DNA of 6,341 nt from Lysobacterales bacterium (lineage in GTDB: Bacteria; Pseudomonadota; Gammaproteobacteria; Xanthomonadales; SZUA-36): the NCBI GenBank assembly GCA_009692275.1, contig SHZL01000165.1:1-6341 (forward strand), read 5' to 3'. Under the pieces are notes generated by a model. It did no database searches, was not told where the DNA came from, and saw only the letters and a list, made by a program, of their open reading frames with translations. This document shows positions 5,531-6,341 of the stretch, piece by piece. Made by a program: the position numbers and the translations under genes. Each line of letters starts with the position of its first letter. The first letter of the stretch is position 1.

Positions 5531-6341
5531 CGTTGGCAGCTTGTGGCGCAAACATCCAGTCCCAATTGTACAGCCAGGGCATCCAGGCTCTGCGCCAGGA
5601 TGTCCGTGATCTCCACCAATTGTTCATCGCTCACGATCAGTGGCGGACAGACCATGAAATGATCCCCTTCCAAACCACCGCGCGTGCGGCGTGAATAAAT
5701 GATCAACCCCCGGGAATACGCCTGCTCAACCAGTTCCACGTGGGCATTCATCTGCGCCGGCAAAGGTTGCATGGTGCTGCGATCAGCGACGAGTTCAAAC
5801 GCCAGCAACAGCCCCTTGCCGCGTACATCACCAATAAAAGGATAGCGCTGCATCATGTTGACCAGTGCCGCCTTGAGTTTTTCTCCTTGCCCCTGTGCTT
5901 TGCGCACCAGGCCCAGGCGTTCTACCTCCTGCAGCACCGCCAGCCCTGCGCTGCATGCCAGTGGATTGCCTGCGTAAGTATAACCATGCGCAAACCCGCC
6001 ATCGGCCATGACGGCATCCACGATGCGCCGGTCGGCTGCCATGGCCCCCAGCGGGGCATAGCCGGCAGCAAAGCCCTTGGCCATGGCAATGATGTCCGGG
6101 CGATGGTTCCAGTGCTCACAGGCCAGGAATTTGCCAGTGCGTCCAGCGCCCGTCATGACCTCGTCCGCAATCAGGAGAATGCCAAATTCTGCGCATATTT
6201 CCTGCACCCGGCGATGCCACGAGTCCGGAGCAACCAGCGCACCTGTCGAAGCCCCGCCAACAGGTTCCATGATAAAGGCCAGTACCGTATCGGGTCCCTG
6301 GCGCAGGATTTCTTCGCGCAACAACTCTGCATAACGCAACC
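5527..6341 (-). CDS. Class III PLP-dependent aminotransferase (C-terminal part; 5' end beyond window)
   Basis: The visible 270 residues are the C-terminal portion of a fold-type I, class III (omega) aminotransferase; numbering here is within the fragment. IADEVMTGAGRTGKF (57-71) holds D59, which pairs with the pyridine nitrogen of PLP. IIAMAKGFAAGYAPLGA (83-99) holds the Schiff-base lysine K88. YTYAGNPLACSAGLAVL follows as the usual small-domain approach. Earlier, IMEPVGGASTGA (23-34) is the conserved cofactor-pocket stretch. Family members are about 420-460 residues, so roughly the first 150-190 lie past 6341. The first visible residue is a leucine codon (TTG), not a real start. Amino donor candidates are polyamines, beta-alanine or omega-amino acids. 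The operon suggests a terminal amine from polyamine breakdown, but the substrate is inferred. It is the first visible gene of the - strand operon and is coupled to the GNAT by ATGA. Confidence 0.9.
   Translation of the reverse strand, partial: LRYAELLREEILRQGPDTVLAFIMEPVGGASTGALVAPDSWHRRVQEICAEFGILLIADEVMTGAGRTGKFLACEHWNHRPDIIAMAKGFAAGYAPLGAMAADRRIVDAVMADGGFAHGYTYAGNPLACSAGLAVLQEVERLGLVRKAQGQGEKLKAALVNMMQRYPFIGDVRGKGLLLAFELVADRSTMQPLPAQMNAHVELVEQAYSRGLIIYSRRTRGGLEGDHFMVCPPLIVSDEQLVEITDILAQSLDALAVQLGLDVCATSCQR

Noticed and set aside
5531..5551. Upstream TTG start for the GNAT
   Set aside because: The ATG at 5530 gives an exact ATGA overlap with the aminotransferase stop. The extra seven residues add nothing to the fold.
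6337..6339. TTG at 6339 as a real start of the aminotransferase
   Set aside because: Starting here would remove roughly the first 150-190 residues needed for a class III aminotransferase. The frame is open to the window edge, so the gene simply continues beyond it.

Overview
The window looks like a chromosomal segment from a GC-rich proteobacterium. I judge this from dense Gram-negative-style coding, 4-nt ATGA gene overlaps, a signal peptide typical of exported Gram-negative proteins, and protein types common in marine Gammaproteobacteria. The organism assignment is an impression, not a computed result.

Layout. (1) Positions 1-113 hold the last 36 codons of an unrecognised + strand gene. A 12-bp unit present three times in tandem (109-144) covers its stop codon. 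(2) Positions 150-1382 (- strand) encode a YcaD-like MFS transporter. (3) Positions 1383-1553 are a divergent promoter region with several inverted repeats. (4) Positions 1554-3655 (+ strand) are a two-gene unit joined by an ATGA overlap: an exported gluzincin-type zinc peptidase-like protein, then a six-helix membrane protein of unknown function. (5) Positions 3665-3981 are a 317-bp non-coding, palindrome-rich element bounded by perfect 22-bp terminal inverted repeats, lying between convergent genes. (6) Positions 3970-6341 (- strand) are a tight operon, in transcription order: class III PLP aminotransferase (N-terminus beyond the window), SSAT-like GNAT acetyltransferase, and acetylpolyamine amidohydrolase of the HDAC superfamily.

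How the genes fit together. The - strand operon reads as a polyamine or acylated-amine module. The GNAT resembles diamine/spermidine acetyltransferases, the HDAC-like enzyme would remove acetyl groups from acetylpolyamines, and the aminotransferase could deaminate a terminal amine. The substrate assignment is inference. The peptidase/membrane-protein pair is probably one functional unit in the envelope, but its role is unknown.

The most notable non-genic feature is the inverted-repeat element. Its right terminal repeat supplies the last three codons and the stop codon of the amidohydrolase gene. I saw no tRNA, rRNA or CRISPR array, and no transposase gene.
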